Assembly (NCBI GenBank): GCA_949152475.1
Contig: OX424557.1
Coordinates: 290,001-354,000 of the forward strand
Length of the DNA stretch: 64,000 nt
Source of the DNA: Terebella lapidaria
Taxonomy: Eukaryota; Annelida; Polychaeta; Terebellida; Terebellidae
Reading direction: 5' to 3'
A program made the translations under genes and the position numbers. Positions 22,301 through 38,381 of the stretch are shown here, piece after piece; the stretch's first letter is position 1, and each line of letters starts with the position of its first letter. The notes under the pieces are model-generated. The model saw only the letters and a list, made by a program, of their open reading frames with translations. It did not search any database and was not told the DNA's origin.

Positions 22301-25300
22301 AAGTAGTTGCCCATCAGGTGTCACAATACTTCACCACGAGTCTAATGGATGGCCAAGTAGTTGCCAATCAGGTGTCACAATACTTCACCACGGGGCTAAT
22401 GAATGGCCAAGTAGTTGCCAATCAGGTGTCACAATACTTCACCACGGGGCTAGTGAATGGCCAGGCAGTTGCCAATCAGATGTCACAATACTTCACCATG
22501 GGGCTAATGAATGGCCAGGCAGTTGTCAATCAGATGCCACAATACTTCACCACGGGGTTAATGAATGGCCGAGTAGTTGCCAATCAGGTGTCGCAATACT
22601 TCACCACAGGGCTAATGAATGACCGAGTAGTTGCCAATCAGGTGTCACAATATTTCACCACGGGTCTAATGAATGGCCAAGTAGTTGCCAATCAGGTGCC
22701 ACAATACTTCTCCACGGCGCTAATGAATGGCCAAGTAGTTGCCAATCAGGTGCCACAATACTTCACCACGGGGCTAATGAATGGCCAAGTAATTGCCAAT
22801 CGGGTGTCACAATACTTCACCACGGGCTAATGAACGGCCAAGTAGTTGCCAATCAGGTGCCACAATACTTCACCACGGGGCTAGTGAATGACCAAGTAGT
22901 TGCCAATCAGGTGCCATAATACTTCAACACGGGGCTAATGAATGGCCGAGTAGTTGCCAATCAGGTGTCACAATATTTCACCACGGGGCTAATGAATGGC
23001 CGAGTAGTTGCAAATCAGGTGCCACAATACTTCACCACAGGGCTAATGAATGGCCGAGTAGTTGCCAATCAAGTGCCACAATATTTCACCACGAGTCTAA
23101 TGGATGACCAAGTAGTTGCCAATCAGGTGTCACAATATTTCACCACGGGGCTAATGAATGGCCAAGTAGTTGCCAATCAGGTGTCACAATACTTCACCAC
23201 GAGTCTAATGGATGGCCAAGTAGTTGCCCATCAGGTTTCACAATACTTCACCACGAGTCTAATGGATGGCCAAGTAGTTGCCAATCAGGTGCCACAATAC
23301 TTCTCCACGGCGCTAATGAGTGGCCAAGTAGTTGCCAATCAGGTGTCACAATACTTCACCACGGGGCTAATGAATGGCCAAGTAGTTGCCAATCAGGTGT
23401 CACAATACTTCACCACGGGGCTAATGAATGGCCAAGTAGTAGTCAATCAGATGCCACAATACTTCATCACGGGTCTAATGATTGGTCAAGTAGTTGCCAA
23501 TCAGGTGCCACAATACTACACCACTGGGCTAATGAATGGCCAAGTAGTTGTCAATCAGCTGTCACAATACTTCACCACGGGGCTAATGAATGGCCAGGCA
23601 GTTGCCAATCAGATGTCACAATACTTCACCACGGGGCTAGTGAATGGCCAGGCAGTTGATAATTAGATGTCACAATACTTCACCACGAGGCTAGTGAATG
23701 GCCAGGCAGTTGATAATTAGATGTCACAATACTTCACCACGAGGCTAGTGAATGGCCAGGCAGTTGCCAATCAGATGCCACAATACTTCACCACATGGCT
23801 AATGAATGGCCAAGTAGTTGTCAATCACGTGTCACAATACTTCACCACGGGGTTAATGAATGGCCAATTAGTTGTCAATCAGGTGTCACAATACTTCACC
23901 AAGGGGCTAATGAATGGCCAAGTAGTTGCCAATCAGATGTCACAATACTTCACCACGGGGCTAGTGAGTGGCCAGGCAGTTGCCAATCAGATGCCACAAT
24001 ACTTCATCACGGGTCTAATGATTGGCCAAGTAGTTGCCAATCAGGTGCCACAATACTTCACCACGGGGCTAATGATTGGCCATGTGGTTGCCAATCAGGT
24101 GCCACAATACTTCACCATAGGGCTAATGAATGGCCAAGTAGTTGTGAATCAGGTGCCACAATACTTCACCACGGGGCTAATGAATAGTTGCCAATCAGAT
24201 GCCACAATACTTCACCATGGTTCTAATGAATGGCCAAGTAGTTGCCAATCAGGTGCCACAATACTTCACCACAGGGCTAATGAATGGCCAGGCAGTTGCC
24301 AATCAGGTGTCACAATACTTCACCACGGGGATAATGAATGGCCAAGTAGTTGTGAATCAGGTGTCACAATACTTCACCACGGGTCTAATGAATGGCCAAG
24401 TAGTTGCCAATCAGATAAAACAATACTTCACCACGGGGCTAAGGAATGGCCAAGTAGTTGTGAATCAGGTGCCACAATACTTCACCACGGGTCTAATGAA
24501 TGGCCATCTAGTTGCCAATCAGGTGTCACAATACTTCACCACGGGGCTAATGAATGGCAGAGTAGTTGCCAATCAGGTGTCACAATATTTCACCACAGGG
24601 CTAATGAATGGCCGAGTAGTTGCCAATCAGTTGCCACAATACTTCACCACGGGGCTAATGAATGGCCAACTAGTTGCCAATCAGGTGTCACAATACTTCA
24701 CCACGGGGCTAATGAATGGCCAAGTAGTTGCCAATCAGGTGTCACAATACTTCACCACGGGGCTAATGAATGGCCGAGTAGTTGCCAATCAGTTACCACA
24801 TTACTCAACACGGGGCTAATGAATGGCCAACTAGTTGCCAATCAGGTATCACAATACTTCACCACAGGGCTAATGAATGGCCGAGTAGTTGCCAATCAGG
24901 TGTCACAATATTTCACCACAGGGCTAATGAATGGCCGAGTAGTTGCCAATCAGGTGCCACAATATTTCACCACGGGTCTAATGAATGGCCAAGTAGTTGC
25001 CAATCAGGTGCCACAATACTTCAACACGGGATAATGAACGGCCAAATAGTTGCCAATCAGGTGCCACAATACTTCACCACGGGGCTAATGAATGACCAAT
25101 TAGTTGCCAATCAGGTGCCACAATACTTCAACACGGGGCTAATGAATGGCCAAGTAGTTGCCAATCAGGTGTCACAATACTTCACCACGGGGCTAATGAA
25201 TGCCCAAGTAGTTGCCAATCAGATGCCACAATACTTCACCACGGGGCTAATGAATGGCCAAGTATTTGTGAATCAGGTGTCACAATACTTCACCACGGGG

Positions 25301-25453
25301 CTAATGAATGGCTAAGTAGTTGTGAATCAGGTGTCGCAATACTTCACCACGGGGCTAATGAATGGCCAAGTAGTTGCCAATCAGATGCCACAATACTTCA
25401 CCACGGGTCTCATAAATGGCCAAGTAGTTGTGAATCAGGTGTCGCAGTACTTT

Positions 25454-28400
25454 AACACGGGGCTAATGAATGGCTAAGTAGTAGTGAATCAGGTGTCGCA
25501 ATACTTCACCACGGGGCTAATGAATGGCCAGGTAGTTGCCCATCAGGTGTCACAATACTTCACCACGGGGCTAATGAATGGCCAAGTAGTTGTGAGTCAG
25601 GTGTCGCAATACTTTAACACGGGGCTAATGAATGGCTAAGTAGTAGTGAATCAGGTGTCGCAATACTTCACCACGGGGCTAATGAATGGCCAAGTAGTTG
25701 TGAATCAGGTGTCGCAATACTTTAACACGGGGCTAATGAATGGCTAAGTAGTAGTGAATCAGGTGTCGCAATACTTCACCACGGGGCTAATGAATGGCCA
25801 AGTAGTTGCCCATCAGGTGTCACAATACTTCACCACGGGGCTAATGAATGGCTAAGTAGTAGTGAATCAGGTGTCGCAATACTTCACCACGGGGCTAATG
25901 AATGGCCAAGTAGTTGTGAATCAGGTGTCGCAATACTTCACCACGGGGCTAATGAATGGCCAAGTAGTTGCCCATCAGGTGTCACAATACTTCACCACGG
26001 GGCTAATGAATGGCCAAGTAGTTGCCCATCAGGTGTCGCAATACTTCACCACATGGCTAATGAATGGCCGAGTAGTTGCCAATCAAGTGCCACAATACTT
26101 CACCACAGGCTAATGAACGGCCAAGTAGTTGCCAATCAGGTGTCACAATATTTCACCACGGGGCTAATGAATGGCCAAGTAGTTGCCCATCAGGTGTCAC
26201 AATACTTCACCACGAGTCTAATGAATGGCCAAGTAGTTGCCAATCAGGTGTCACAATACTTCACCACGGGGCTAGTGAATGGCCAGGCAGTTGCCAATCA
26301 GGTGTCACAATATTTCACCACGGGGCTAATGAATAGCCAAGTAGTTGCCAATCAGGGGTCACAATACTTCACCACGAGTCTAATGGATGGCCAAGTAGTT
26401 GCCAATCAGGTGTCACAATACTTCACCACGGGGCTAATGAATGGCCAAGTAGTTGCCAATCAGGTACCACAATACTTCACCACGGGGCTAGTGAATGGCC
26501 AGGCAGTTGCCAATCAGATGCCAGAATACTTCACCACGGGGCTAATGAATGGCCCAGTAGTAGTCAATCAGATGCCACAATACTTCACCACGAGTCTAAT
26601 GGATGGCCAAGTAGTTGCCCATCAGGTGTCACAATACTTCACCACGGGTCTAATGAATGGCCAAGTAGTTGTCAATCAGGTGTCACAATACTTCACCACG
26701 GGTCTAATGAATGGCCAGGCAGTTGCCAATCAGATGTCACAATACTTCACCACGGGGCTAGTGAATGGCCAGGCAGTTGCCAGTCAGATGCCACAATACT
26801 TCACCATGGGTCTACTGAATGGCCAGGCAGTTGATAATTAGATGTCACAATACTTCACCACGGGGCTAGTGAGTGGCCAGGCAGTTGCCAATCAGATGCC
26901 ACAATACTTCACCACATGGCTAATGAATGGCCAAGTAGTTGTCAATCACGTGTCACAATACTTCACCACGGGGCTAATGAATGGCCAAGTGGTTGCCAAT
27001 CAGGTACCACAATACTTCACCACGGGGCTAGTGAATGGCCAGGCAGTTGCCAATCAGATGCCACAATACTTCACCACATGGCTAATGAATGGCCAAGTAG
27101 TTGTCAATCACGTGTCACAATACTTCACCACGGGGCTAATGAATGGCCAATTAGTTGTCAATCAGGTGTCACAATACTTCACCACGGGGCTAATGATTGG
27201 CCATGTAGTTGCCAATCAGGTGCCACAATACTTCACCACAGGGCTAATGAATGGCCAAGTAGTTGTGAATCAGGTGCCACAATACTTCACCAAGGGGCTA
27301 ATGAATAGTTGCCAATCAGATGTCACAATACTTCACCACGGGGCTAATGAATGGCCAAGTAGTTGCCAATCAGGTGCCACAATACTTCAACACAGGGCTA
27401 ATGAATGTCCAATTAGTTGCCAATCAGGTATCACAATACTTCACCACAGGGCTAATGAATGGCCGAGTAGTTGCCAATCAGGTGTCACAATATTTCACCA
27501 CAGGGCTAATGAATGGCCGAGTAGTTTCCAAACAGGTGCCACAATACTTCACCACGGGTCTAATGAATGGCCGAGTAGTTGCCAATCAGGTGCCACAATA
27601 CTTCACCACGGGCTAATGAACGGCCAAGTAGTTGCCAATCAGGTGCCACAATACTTCACCACGGGGCTAATGAATGACCAAGCAGTTGCCAATCAGGTGC
27701 CACAATACTTCAACACAGGGCTAATGAATGGCCAATTAGTTGCCAATCAGGTGCCACAATACTTCAACACGGGGCTAATGAATGGCCAAGTAGTTGCCAA
27801 TCAGGTGTCACAATACTTCACCACGGGGCTAATGAATGGCCCAGTAGTTGTCAACCAGGTGCCACAATACTTCACCACGGGGCTTATGAATGACCAAGTA
27901 GTTGCCAATCAGGTGCCACAATACTTCAACACGGGGCTAATGAATGGCCAAGTATTTGTGAATCAGGTGTCACAATACTTCACCACGGGGCTAATGAATG
28001 GCCAAGTAGTTGCCAATCAGGTGTCGCAATACTTCACCACAGGTCTAATGAATGGTCAAGTAGTTGTCAATCAGATGTCACAATACTTCACCAAGGGTCT
28101 AATGAATGGCCAAGTAGTTGTCAATCAGATGCCACAATACTTCACCACATGGCTAATGAATGGCCGAGTAGTTGCCAATCAGGTGCCACAATACTTCACC
28201 ACATGGCTAATGAATGGCCAAGTAGTTGTGAATCAGGTGTCACAATACTTCACCACGGGGCTAATGAATGGCCCAGTAGTTGTCAATCAGGTGCCACAAT
28301 ACTACACCACTGGGCTAATGAATGGCCAAGTAGTTGTGAATCAGGTGTCGCAATACTTCATCACGGGTCTAATGAATGGCCAAGTAGTTGCCAATCAGGT

Positions 28401-31400
28401 GCCACAATACTTCACCACGGACTAATGAATGACCAAGTAGTTGCCAATCAGGCGCCACAATACTTCAACACAGGGCTAATGAATGGCCAATTAGTTGCCA
28501 ATCAGGTGCCACAATACTTCAACACGGGGCTAATGAATGGCCAAGTAGTTGCCAATCAGGCGCCACAATACTTCAACACAGTGCTAATGAATAGCCAAGT
28601 AGTTGCCAATCAGGTGCCACAATACTTCAACACGGGGCTAATGAATGGCCAAGTAGTTGTGAAACAGGTGCCACAATACTTCACCACGGGGCTAATGAAT
28701 GGCCAAGTAGTTGTCAATCAGGTGTCACAATACTTCACCGCGGGGCTAATGAATGGCCAAGTAGCTGTCAATCAGGTGCCACAGTACTTCACCACGGGGC
28801 TAATGAATGGCCAAGTAGTTGTCAATCAGGTGTCACAATACTTCACCGCGGGGCTAATGAATGGCCAAGTAGCTGTCAATCAGGTGCCACAATACTTCAC
28901 CACGGGGCTAATGAATGGCCAAGTAGTTGTCAATCAGGTGTCACAATACTTCACCACAAGGCTAATGAATGGCCAAGTAGTTGTGAATCAGGCGTCGCAA
29001 TACTTCAACACGGGGCTAAAGAATGGCCAAGTAGTTGTGAATCAGGTGTCGCAATATTTCACCACTGGGCTAATGATTGGCAAAGTAGTAGCCAATCAGA
29101 TGTCACAATACTTCACCACGGAGCTAATGAATGGCCCAGTAGTTATCAATCAGGTGCCACAATACTTCACCACGAGGCTAATGAATGGCCAAATAGTTGT
29201 CAATCAGGTGTCACAATACTTCACCACGGGGCTAATGAATGGCCAAGTAGTTGCCAATCAGGTACCACAATACTTCACCATGGGGCTAATGAATGGCCAA
29301 GTAGTTTTGAATCAGGTGCCACAATACTTCGCCACGGGGCTAATGAATGGCCAAGTAGTTGCCAATCAAGTACCACAATACTTCACCACGGGGCTAGTGA
29401 ATGGTCAGGCAGTTGCCAATCAGATGTCACAATATTTAACCACGGGGCTAGTGAATGGCCAGGCACTTGCCAATCAGATGTCACAATACTTCACCACGGG
29501 GCTAATGAATGGCCAAGTAGTAGTCAATCAGATGCCACAATACTTCACCACAGGGCTAATGAATGGCCGAGTAGTTGCCAATCAGGTGTCACAATATTTC
29601 ACCACGGGGCTATTGAATGGGCGAGTAGTTGTCAATCAGGTGCCACAATACTTCTCCACGGCGCCAATGAATGGCCAAGTAGTTGTGAATCAGGTGTCAG
29701 AATACTTCACCAAGGGGCTGATGAGTGGCCAAGTAGTTGCCAATCGGGTGTCACAATACTTCACCACGGGCTAATGAACGGCCAAGTAGTTGCCACTCAG
29801 GTGCCACAATACTTCACCAAGGGGCTAATGAGTGGCCAAGTAGTTGCCAATCGGGTGTCACAATACTTCACCACGGGCTAATGAACGGCCAAGTAGTTGC
29901 CACTCAGGTGCCACAATACTTCAACACAGGGCTAATGAATGGCCAATTAGTTGCCAATCAGGTGCTACAATACTTCAACACGGGGCTAATGGATGGCCGA
30001 GTAGTTGCCAATCAGGTGTCACAATATTTCCCCACGGGGCTAATGAATGGCCAAGTAGTTGCCAATCAGGTGTCACAATACTTCACCACGAGTCTAATGG
30101 ATGGCCAAGTAGTTGCCCTTCAGGTGTCACAATACTTCACCACGAGTCTAATGGATGGCCAAGTAGTTGCCAATCAGGTGTCACAATACTTCACCACGGT
30201 GCTAATAAATGGCCAAGTAGTTGCAAATCAGGTACCACAATACTTCACCACGGGTCTAATGATTGGCCAAGTAGTTGCCAATCAGGTACCACAATACTTC
30301 ACCACGGGGCTAGTGAATGGCCAGGCAGTTGCCAATCAGATGTCACAATACTTCACCACGGGGCTAGTGAATGGCCAGGCAGTTGCCAATCAGATGTCAC
30401 AATACTTCACCACGAGGCTAGTGAATGGCCAGGCGGTTGCCAATCAGATGCCACAATACTTCACCACATGGCTAATGAATGTCCAAGTAGTTGTCAATCA
30501 CGTGTCACAATACTTCACCACATGGCTAATGAATGGCCAAGTAGTTGTCAATCACGTGTCACAATACTTCACCACGGGGCTAATGAATGGCCAAGTAGTT
30601 GCCAATCAGGTACCACAATACTTCACCACAGGGCTAATGAATGGCCGAGTAGTTGCCAATCAGGTGTCGCAATACTTCACCACAGGGCTAATGAATGGCC
30701 GAGTAGTTGCCAATCAGGTGTCACAATATTTCACCACGGGGCTATTGAATGGGCGAGTAGTTGTCAATCAGGTGCCACAATACTTCTCCACGGCGCCAAT
30801 GAATGGCCAAGTAGTTGTGAATCAGGTGTCAGAATACTTCACCAAGGGGCTAATGAGTGGCCAAGTAGTTGCCAATCGGGTGTCACAATACTTCACCACG
30901 GGCTAATGAACGGCCAAGTAGTTGCCACTCAGGTGCCACAATACTTCAACACAGGGCTAATGAATGGCCAATTAGTTGCCAATCAGGTGCTACAATACTT
31001 CAACACGGGGCTAATGGATGGCCGAGTAGTTGCCAATCAGGTGTCACAATATTTCCCCACGGGGCTAATGAATGGCCAAGTAGTTGCCAATCAGGTGTCA
31101 CAATACTTCACCACGAGTCTAATGGATGGCCAACTAGTTGCCAATCAGGTGTCACAATACTTCACCACGGTGCTAATAAATGGCCAAGTAGTTGCAAATC
31201 AGGTACCACAATACTTCACCACGGGGCTAATGAATGGCCAAGTAGTAGTCAATCAGATGCCACAATACTTCCTCACGGGTCTAATGATTGGCCAAGTAGT
31301 TGCCAATCAGGTACCACAATACTTCACCACGGGGCTAGTGAATGGCCAGGCAGTTGCCAATCAGATGTCACAATACTTCACCACGGGGCTAGTGAATGGC

Positions 31401-34400
31401 CAGGCAGTTGCCAATCAGATGTCACAATACTTCACCACGAGGCTAGTGAATGGCCAGGCGGTTGCCAATCAGATGCCACAATACTTCACCACATGGCTAA
31501 TGAATGTCCAAGTAGTTGTCAATCACGTGTCACAATACTTCACCACATGGCTAATGAATGGCCAAGTAGTTGTCAATCACGTGTCACAATACTTCACCAC
31601 GGGGCTAATGAATGGCCAAGTAGTTGCCAATCAGGTACCACAATACTTCAACACGGGGCTAATGAATGGCCAAGTAGTTGCCAATCAGGTACCACAATAC
31701 TTCACCACGGGGCTAGTGAATGGCCAGGCACTTGCCAATCAGATGTCACAATACTTCACCACGGGGCTAATGAATGGCCAAGTAGTAGTCAATCAGATGC
31801 CACAATACTTCACCACAGGGCTAATGAATGGCCGAGTAGTTGCCAATCAGGTGTCGCAATACTTCACCACAGGGCTAATGAATGGCCGAGTAGTTGCCAA
31901 TCAGGTGTCACGGGGCTAACACGGGGCTAATGAATGGCTAAGTAGTAGTGAATCAGGTGTCGCAATACTTCACCACGGGGCTAATGAATGGCCAGGTAGT
32001 TGCCCATCAGGTGTCACAATACTTCACCACGGGGCTAATGAATGGCCAAGTAGTTGTGAGTCAGGTGTCGCAATACTTTAACACGGGGCTAATGAATGGC
32101 TAAGTAGTAGTGAATCAGGTGTCGCAATACTTCACCACGGGGCTAATGAATGGCCAAGTAGTTGCCCATCAGGTGTCACAATACTTCACCACGGGGCTAA
32201 TGAATGGCCAAGTACTTGTGAGTCAGGTGTCGCAATACTTTAACACGGGGCTAATGAATGGCTAAGTAGTAGTGAATCAGGTGTCGCAATACTTCACCAC
32301 GGGGCTAATGAATGGCCAAGTAGTTGTGAATCAGGTGTCGCAATACTTTAACACGGGGCTAATGAATGGCTAAGTAGTAGTGAATCAGGTGTCGCAATAC
32401 TTCACCACGGGGCTAATGAATGGCCAAGTAGTTGCCCATCAGGTGTCACAATACTTCACCACGGGGCTAATGAATGGCTAAGTAGTAGTGAATCAGGTGT
32501 CGCAATACTTCACCACGGGGCTAATGAATGGCCAAGTAGTTGTGAATCAGGTGTCGCAATACTTCACCACGGGGCTAATGAATGGCCAAGTAGTTGCCCA
32601 TCAGGTGTCACAATACTTCACCACGGGGCTAATGAATGGCCAAGTAGTTGCCCATCAGGTGTCGCAATACTTCACCACATGGCTAATGAATGGCCGAGTA
32701 GTTGCCAATCAAGTGCCACAATACTTCACCACAGGCTAATGAACGGCCAAGTAGTTGCCAATCAGGTGTCACAATATTTCACCACGGGGCTAATGAATGG
32801 CCAAGTAGTTGCCCATCAGGTGTCACAATACTTCACCACGAGTCTAATGAATGGCCAAGTAGTTGCCAATCAGGTGTCACAATACTTCACCACGGGGCTA
32901 GTGAATGGCCAGGCAGTTGCCAATCAGGTGTCACAATATTTCACCACGGGGCTAATGAATAGCCAAGTAGTTGCCAATCAGGGGTCACAATACTTCACCA
33001 CGAGTCTAATGGATGGCCAAGTAGTTGCCAATCAGGTGTCACAATACTTCACCACGGGGCTAATGAATGGCCAAGTAGTTGCCAATCAGGTACCACAATA
33101 CTTCACCACGGGGCTAGTGAATGGCCAGGCAGTTGCCAATCAGATGCCAGAATACTTCACCACGGGGCTAATGAATGGCCCAGTAGTAGTCAATCAGATG
33201 CCACAATACTTCACCACGAGTCTAATGGATGGCCAAGTAGTTGCCCATCAGGTGTCACAATACTTCACCACGGGTCTAATGAATGGCCAAGTAGTTGTCA
33301 ATCAGGTGTCACAATACTTCACCACGGGTCTAATGAATGGCCAGGCAGTTGCCAATCAGATGTCACAATACTTCACCACGGGGCTAGTGAATGGCCAGGC
33401 AGTTGCCAGTCAGATGCCACAATACTTCACCATGGGTCTACTGAATGGCCAGGCAGTTGATAATTAGATGTCACAATACTTCACCACGGGGCTAGTGAGT
33501 GGCCAGGCAGTTGCCAATCAGATGCCACAATACTTCACCACATGGCTAATGAATGGCCAAGTAGTTGTCAATCACGTGTCACAATACTTCACCACGGGGC
33601 TAATGAATGGCCAAGTGGTTGCCAATCAGGTACCACAATACTTCACCACGGGGCTAGTGAATGGCCAGGCAGTTGCCAATCAGATGCCACAATACTTCAC
33701 CACATGGCTAATGAATGGCCAAGTAGTTGTCAATCACGTGTCACAATACTTCACCACGGGGCTAATGAATGGCCAATTAGTTGTCAATCAGGTGTCACAA
33801 TACTTCACCACGGGGCTAATGATTGGCCATGTAGTTGCCAATCAGGTGCCACAATACTTCACCACAGGGCTAATGAATGGCCAAGTAGTTGTGAATCAGG
33901 TGCCACAATACTTCACCAAGGGGCTAATGAATAGTTGCCAATCAGATGTCACAATACTTCACCACGGGGCTAATGAATGGCCAAGTAGTTGCCAATCAGG
34001 TGCCACAATACTTCAACACAGGGCTAATGAATGTCCAATTAGTTGCCAATCAGGTGCCACAATACTTCACCACAGGGCTAATGAATGGCCGAGTAGTTGC
34101 CAATCAGGTGCCACAATACTTCACCACGGGCTAATGAACGGCCATGTAGTTGCCAATCAGGTGCCACAATACTTCAACACAGGGCTAATGAATGGCCAAT
34201 TAGTTGCCAATCAGGTGCCACAATACTTCAACACGGGGCTAATGAATGGCCAAGTAGTTGCCAATCAGGTGTCACAATACTTCACCACGGGGCTAATGAA
34301 TGGCCCAGTAGTTGTCAACCAGGTGCCACAATACTTCACCACGGGGCTAATGAATGACCAAGTAGTTGCCAATCAGGTGCCACAATACTTCAACACGGGG

Positions 34401-37400
34401 CTAATGAATGGCCAAGTATTTGTGAATCAGGTGTCACAATACTTCACCACGGGGCTAATGAATGGCCAAGTAGTTGCCAATCAGGTGTCGCAATACTTCA
34501 CCACAGGTCTAATGAATGGTCAAGTAGTTGTCAATCAGATGTCACAATACTTCACCAAGGGTCTAATGAATGGCCAAGTAGTTGTCAATCAGATGCCACA
34601 ATACTTCACCACATGGCTAATGAATGGCCGAGTAGTTGCCAATCAGGTGCCACAATACTTCACCACATGGCTAATGAATGGCCAAGTAGTTGTGAATCAG
34701 GTGTCACAATACTTCACCACGGGGCTAATGAATGGCCCAGTAGTTGTCAATCAGGTGCCACAATACTACACCACTGGGCTAATGAATGGCCAAGTAGTTG
34801 TGAATCAGGTGTCGCAATACTTCATCACGGGTCTAATGAATGGCCAAGTAGTTGCCAATCAGGTGCCACAATACTTCACCACGGACTAATGAATGACCAA
34901 GTAGTTGCCAATCAGGCGCCACAATACTTCAACACAGGGCTAATGAATGGCCAATTAGTTGCCAATCAGGTGCCACAATACTTCAACACGGGGCTAATGA
35001 ATGGCCAAGTAGTTGCCAATCAGGCGCCACAATACTTCAACACAGTGCTAATGAATAGCCAAGTAGTTGCCAATCAGGTGCCACAATACTTCAACACGGG
35101 GCTAATGAATGGCCAAGTAGTTGTGAAACAGGTGCCACAATACTTCACCACGGGGCTAATGAATGGCCAAGTAGTTGTCAATCAGGTGTCACAATACTTC
35201 ACCGCGGGGCTAATGAATGGCCAAGTAGCTGTCAATCAGGTGCCACAGTACTTCACCACGGGGCTAATGAATGGCCAAGTAGTTGTCAATCAGGTGTCAC
35301 AATACTTCACCGCGGGGCTAATGAATGGCCAAGTAGCTGTCAATCAGGTGCCACAATACTTCACCACGGGGCTAATGAATGGCCAAGTAGTTGTCAATCA
35401 GGTGTCACAATACTTCACCACAAGGCTAATGAATGGCCAAGTAGTTGTGAATCAGGCGTCGCAATACTTCAACACGGGGCTAAAGAATGGCCAAGTAGTT
35501 GTGAATCAGGTGTCGCAATATTTCACCACTGGGCTAATGATTGGCAAAGTAGTAGCCAATCAGATGTCACAATACTTCACCACGGAGCTAATGAATGGCC
35601 CAGTAGTTATCAATCAGGTGCCACAATACTTCACCACGAGGCTAATGAATGGCCAAATAGTTGTCAATCAGGTGTCACAATACTTCACCACGGGGCTAAT
35701 GAATGGCCAAGTAGTTGCCAATCAGGTACCACAATACTTCACCATGGGGCTAATGAATGGCCAAGTAGTTTTGAATCAGGTGCCACAATACTTCGCCACG
35801 GGGCTAATGAATGGCCAAGTAGTTGCCAATCAAGTACCACAATACTTCACCACGGGGCTAGTGAATGGTCAGGCAGTTGCCAATCAGATGTCACAATATT
35901 TAACCACGGGGCTAGTGAATGGCCAGGCACTTGCCAATCAGATGTCACAATACTTCACCACGGGGCTAATGAATGGCCAAGTAGTAGTCAATCAGATGCC
36001 ACAATACTTCACCACAGGGCTAATGAATGGCCGAGTAGTTGCCAATCAGGTGTCACAATATTTCACCACGGGGCTATTGAATGGGCGAGTAGTTGTCAAT
36101 CAGGTGCCACAATACTTCTCCACGGCGCCAATGAATGGCCAAGTAGTTGTGAATCAGGTGTCAGAATACTTCACCAAGGGGCTAATGAGTGGCCAAGTAG
36201 TTGCCAATCGGGTGTCACAATACTTCACCACGGGCTAATGAACGGCCAAGTAGTTGCCACTCAGGTGCCACAATACTTCACCAAGGGGCTAATGAGTGGC
36301 CAAGTAGTTGCCAATCGGGTGTCACAATACTTCACCACGGGCTAATGAACGGCCAAGTAGTTGCCACTCAGGTGCCACAATACTTCAACACAGGGCTAAT
36401 GAATGGCCAATTAGTTGCCAATCAGGTGCTACAATACTTCAACACGGGGCTAATGGATGGCCGAGTAGTTGCCAATCAGGTGTCACAATATTTCCCCACG
36501 GGGCTAATGAATGGCCAAGTAGTTGCCAATCAGGTGTCACAATACTTCACCACGAGTCTAATGGATGGCCAAGTAGTTGCCCTTCAGGTGTCACAATACT
36601 TCACCACGAGTCTAATGGATGGCCAAGTAGTTGCCAATCAGGTGTCACAATACTTCACCACGGTGCTAATAAATGGCCAAGTAGTTGCAAATCAGGTACC
36701 ACAATACTTCACCACGGGTCTAATGATTGGCCAAGTAGTTACCAATCAGGTACCACAATACTTCACCACGGGGCTAGTGAATGGCCAGGCAGTTGCCAAT
36801 CAGATGTCACAATACTTCACCACGGGGCTAGTGAATGGCCAGGCAGTTGCCAATCAGATGTCACAATACTTCACCACGAGGCTAGTGAATGGCCAGGCGG
36901 TTGCCAATCAGATGCCACAATACTTCACCACATGGCTAATGAATGTCCAAGTAGTTGTCAATCACGTGTCACAATACTTCACCACATGGCTAATGAATGG
37001 CCAAGTAGTTGTCAATCACGTGTCACAATACTTCACCACGGGGCTAATGAATGGCCAAGTAGTTGCCAATCAGGTACCACAATACTTCACCACAGGGCTA
37101 ATGAATGGCCGAGTAGTTGCCAATCAGGTGTCGCAATACTTCACCACAGGGCTAATGAATGGCCGAGTAGTTGCCAATCAGGTGTCACAATATTTCACCA
37201 CGGGGCTATTGAATGGGCGAGTAGTTGTCAATCAGGTGCCACAATACTTCTCCACGGCGCCAATGAATGGCCAAGTAGTTGTGAATCAGGTGTCAGAATA
37301 CTTCACCAAGGGGCTAATGAGTGGCCAAGTAGTTGCCAATCGGGTGTCACAATACTTCACCACGGGCTAATGAACGGCCAAGTAGTTGCCACTCAGGTGC

Positions 37401-38381
37401 CACAATACTTCAACACAGGGCTAATGAATGGCCAATTAGTTGCCAATCAGGTGCTACAATACTTCAACACGGGGCTAATGGATGGCCGAGTAGTTGCCAA
37501 TCAGGTGTCACAATATTTCCCCACGGGGCTAATGAATGGCCAAGTAGTTGCCAATCAGGTGTCACAATACTTCACCACGAGTCTAATGGATGGCCAACTA
37601 GTTGCCCTTCAGGTGTCACAATACTTCACCACGGTGCTAATAAATGGCCAAGTAGTTGCAAATCAGGTACCACAATACTTCACCACGGGGCTAATGAATG
37701 GCCAAGTAGTAGTCAATCAGATGCCACAATACTTCCTCACGGGTCTAATGATTGGCCAAGTAGTTGCCAATCAGGTACCACAATACTTCACCACGGGGCT
37801 AGTGAATGGCCAGGCAGTTGCCAATCAGATGTCACAATACTTCACCACGGGGCTAGTGAATGGCCAGGCAGTTGCCAATCAGATGTCACAATACTTCACC
37901 ACGAGGCTAGTGAATGGCCAGGCGGTTGCCAATCAGATGCCACAATACTTCACCACATGGCTAATGAATGTCCAAGTAGTTGTCAATCACGTGTCACAAT
38001 ACTTCACCACATGGCTAATGAATGGCCAAGTAGTTGTCAATCACGTGTCACAATACTTCACCACGGGGCTAATGAATGGCCAAGTAGTTGCCAATCAGGT
38101 ACCACAATACTTCAACACGGGGCTAATGAATGGCCAAGTAGTTGCCAATCAGGTACCACAATACTTCACCACGGGGCTAGTGAATGGCCAGGCACTTGCC
38201 AATCAGATGTCACAATACTTCACCACGGGGCTAATGAATGGCCAAGTAGTAGTCAATCAGATGCCACAATACTTCACCACAGGGCTAATGAATGGCCGAG
38301 TAGTTGCCAATCAGGTGTCGCAATACTTCACCACAGGGCTAATGAATGGCCGAGTAGTTGCCAATCAGGTGTCACAATATT
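25454..38381. repeat. Higher-order tandem duplication of about 6.46 kb within the satellite
   Basis: Segment 25,454-31,917 is repeated as 31,918-38,381. Landmark variants, such as runs of GGCTAAGTAGTAGTGAATC units and AGGCTAATGAACGG units, recur at an offset of 6,464 bp; in the interval from about 32.3 to 34.0 kb the offset is 6,626, a difference of three units. Smaller nested duplications of 19 and 22 units recur around 29.8-30.9 kb and 36.2-38.7 kb. Confidence 0.85.
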
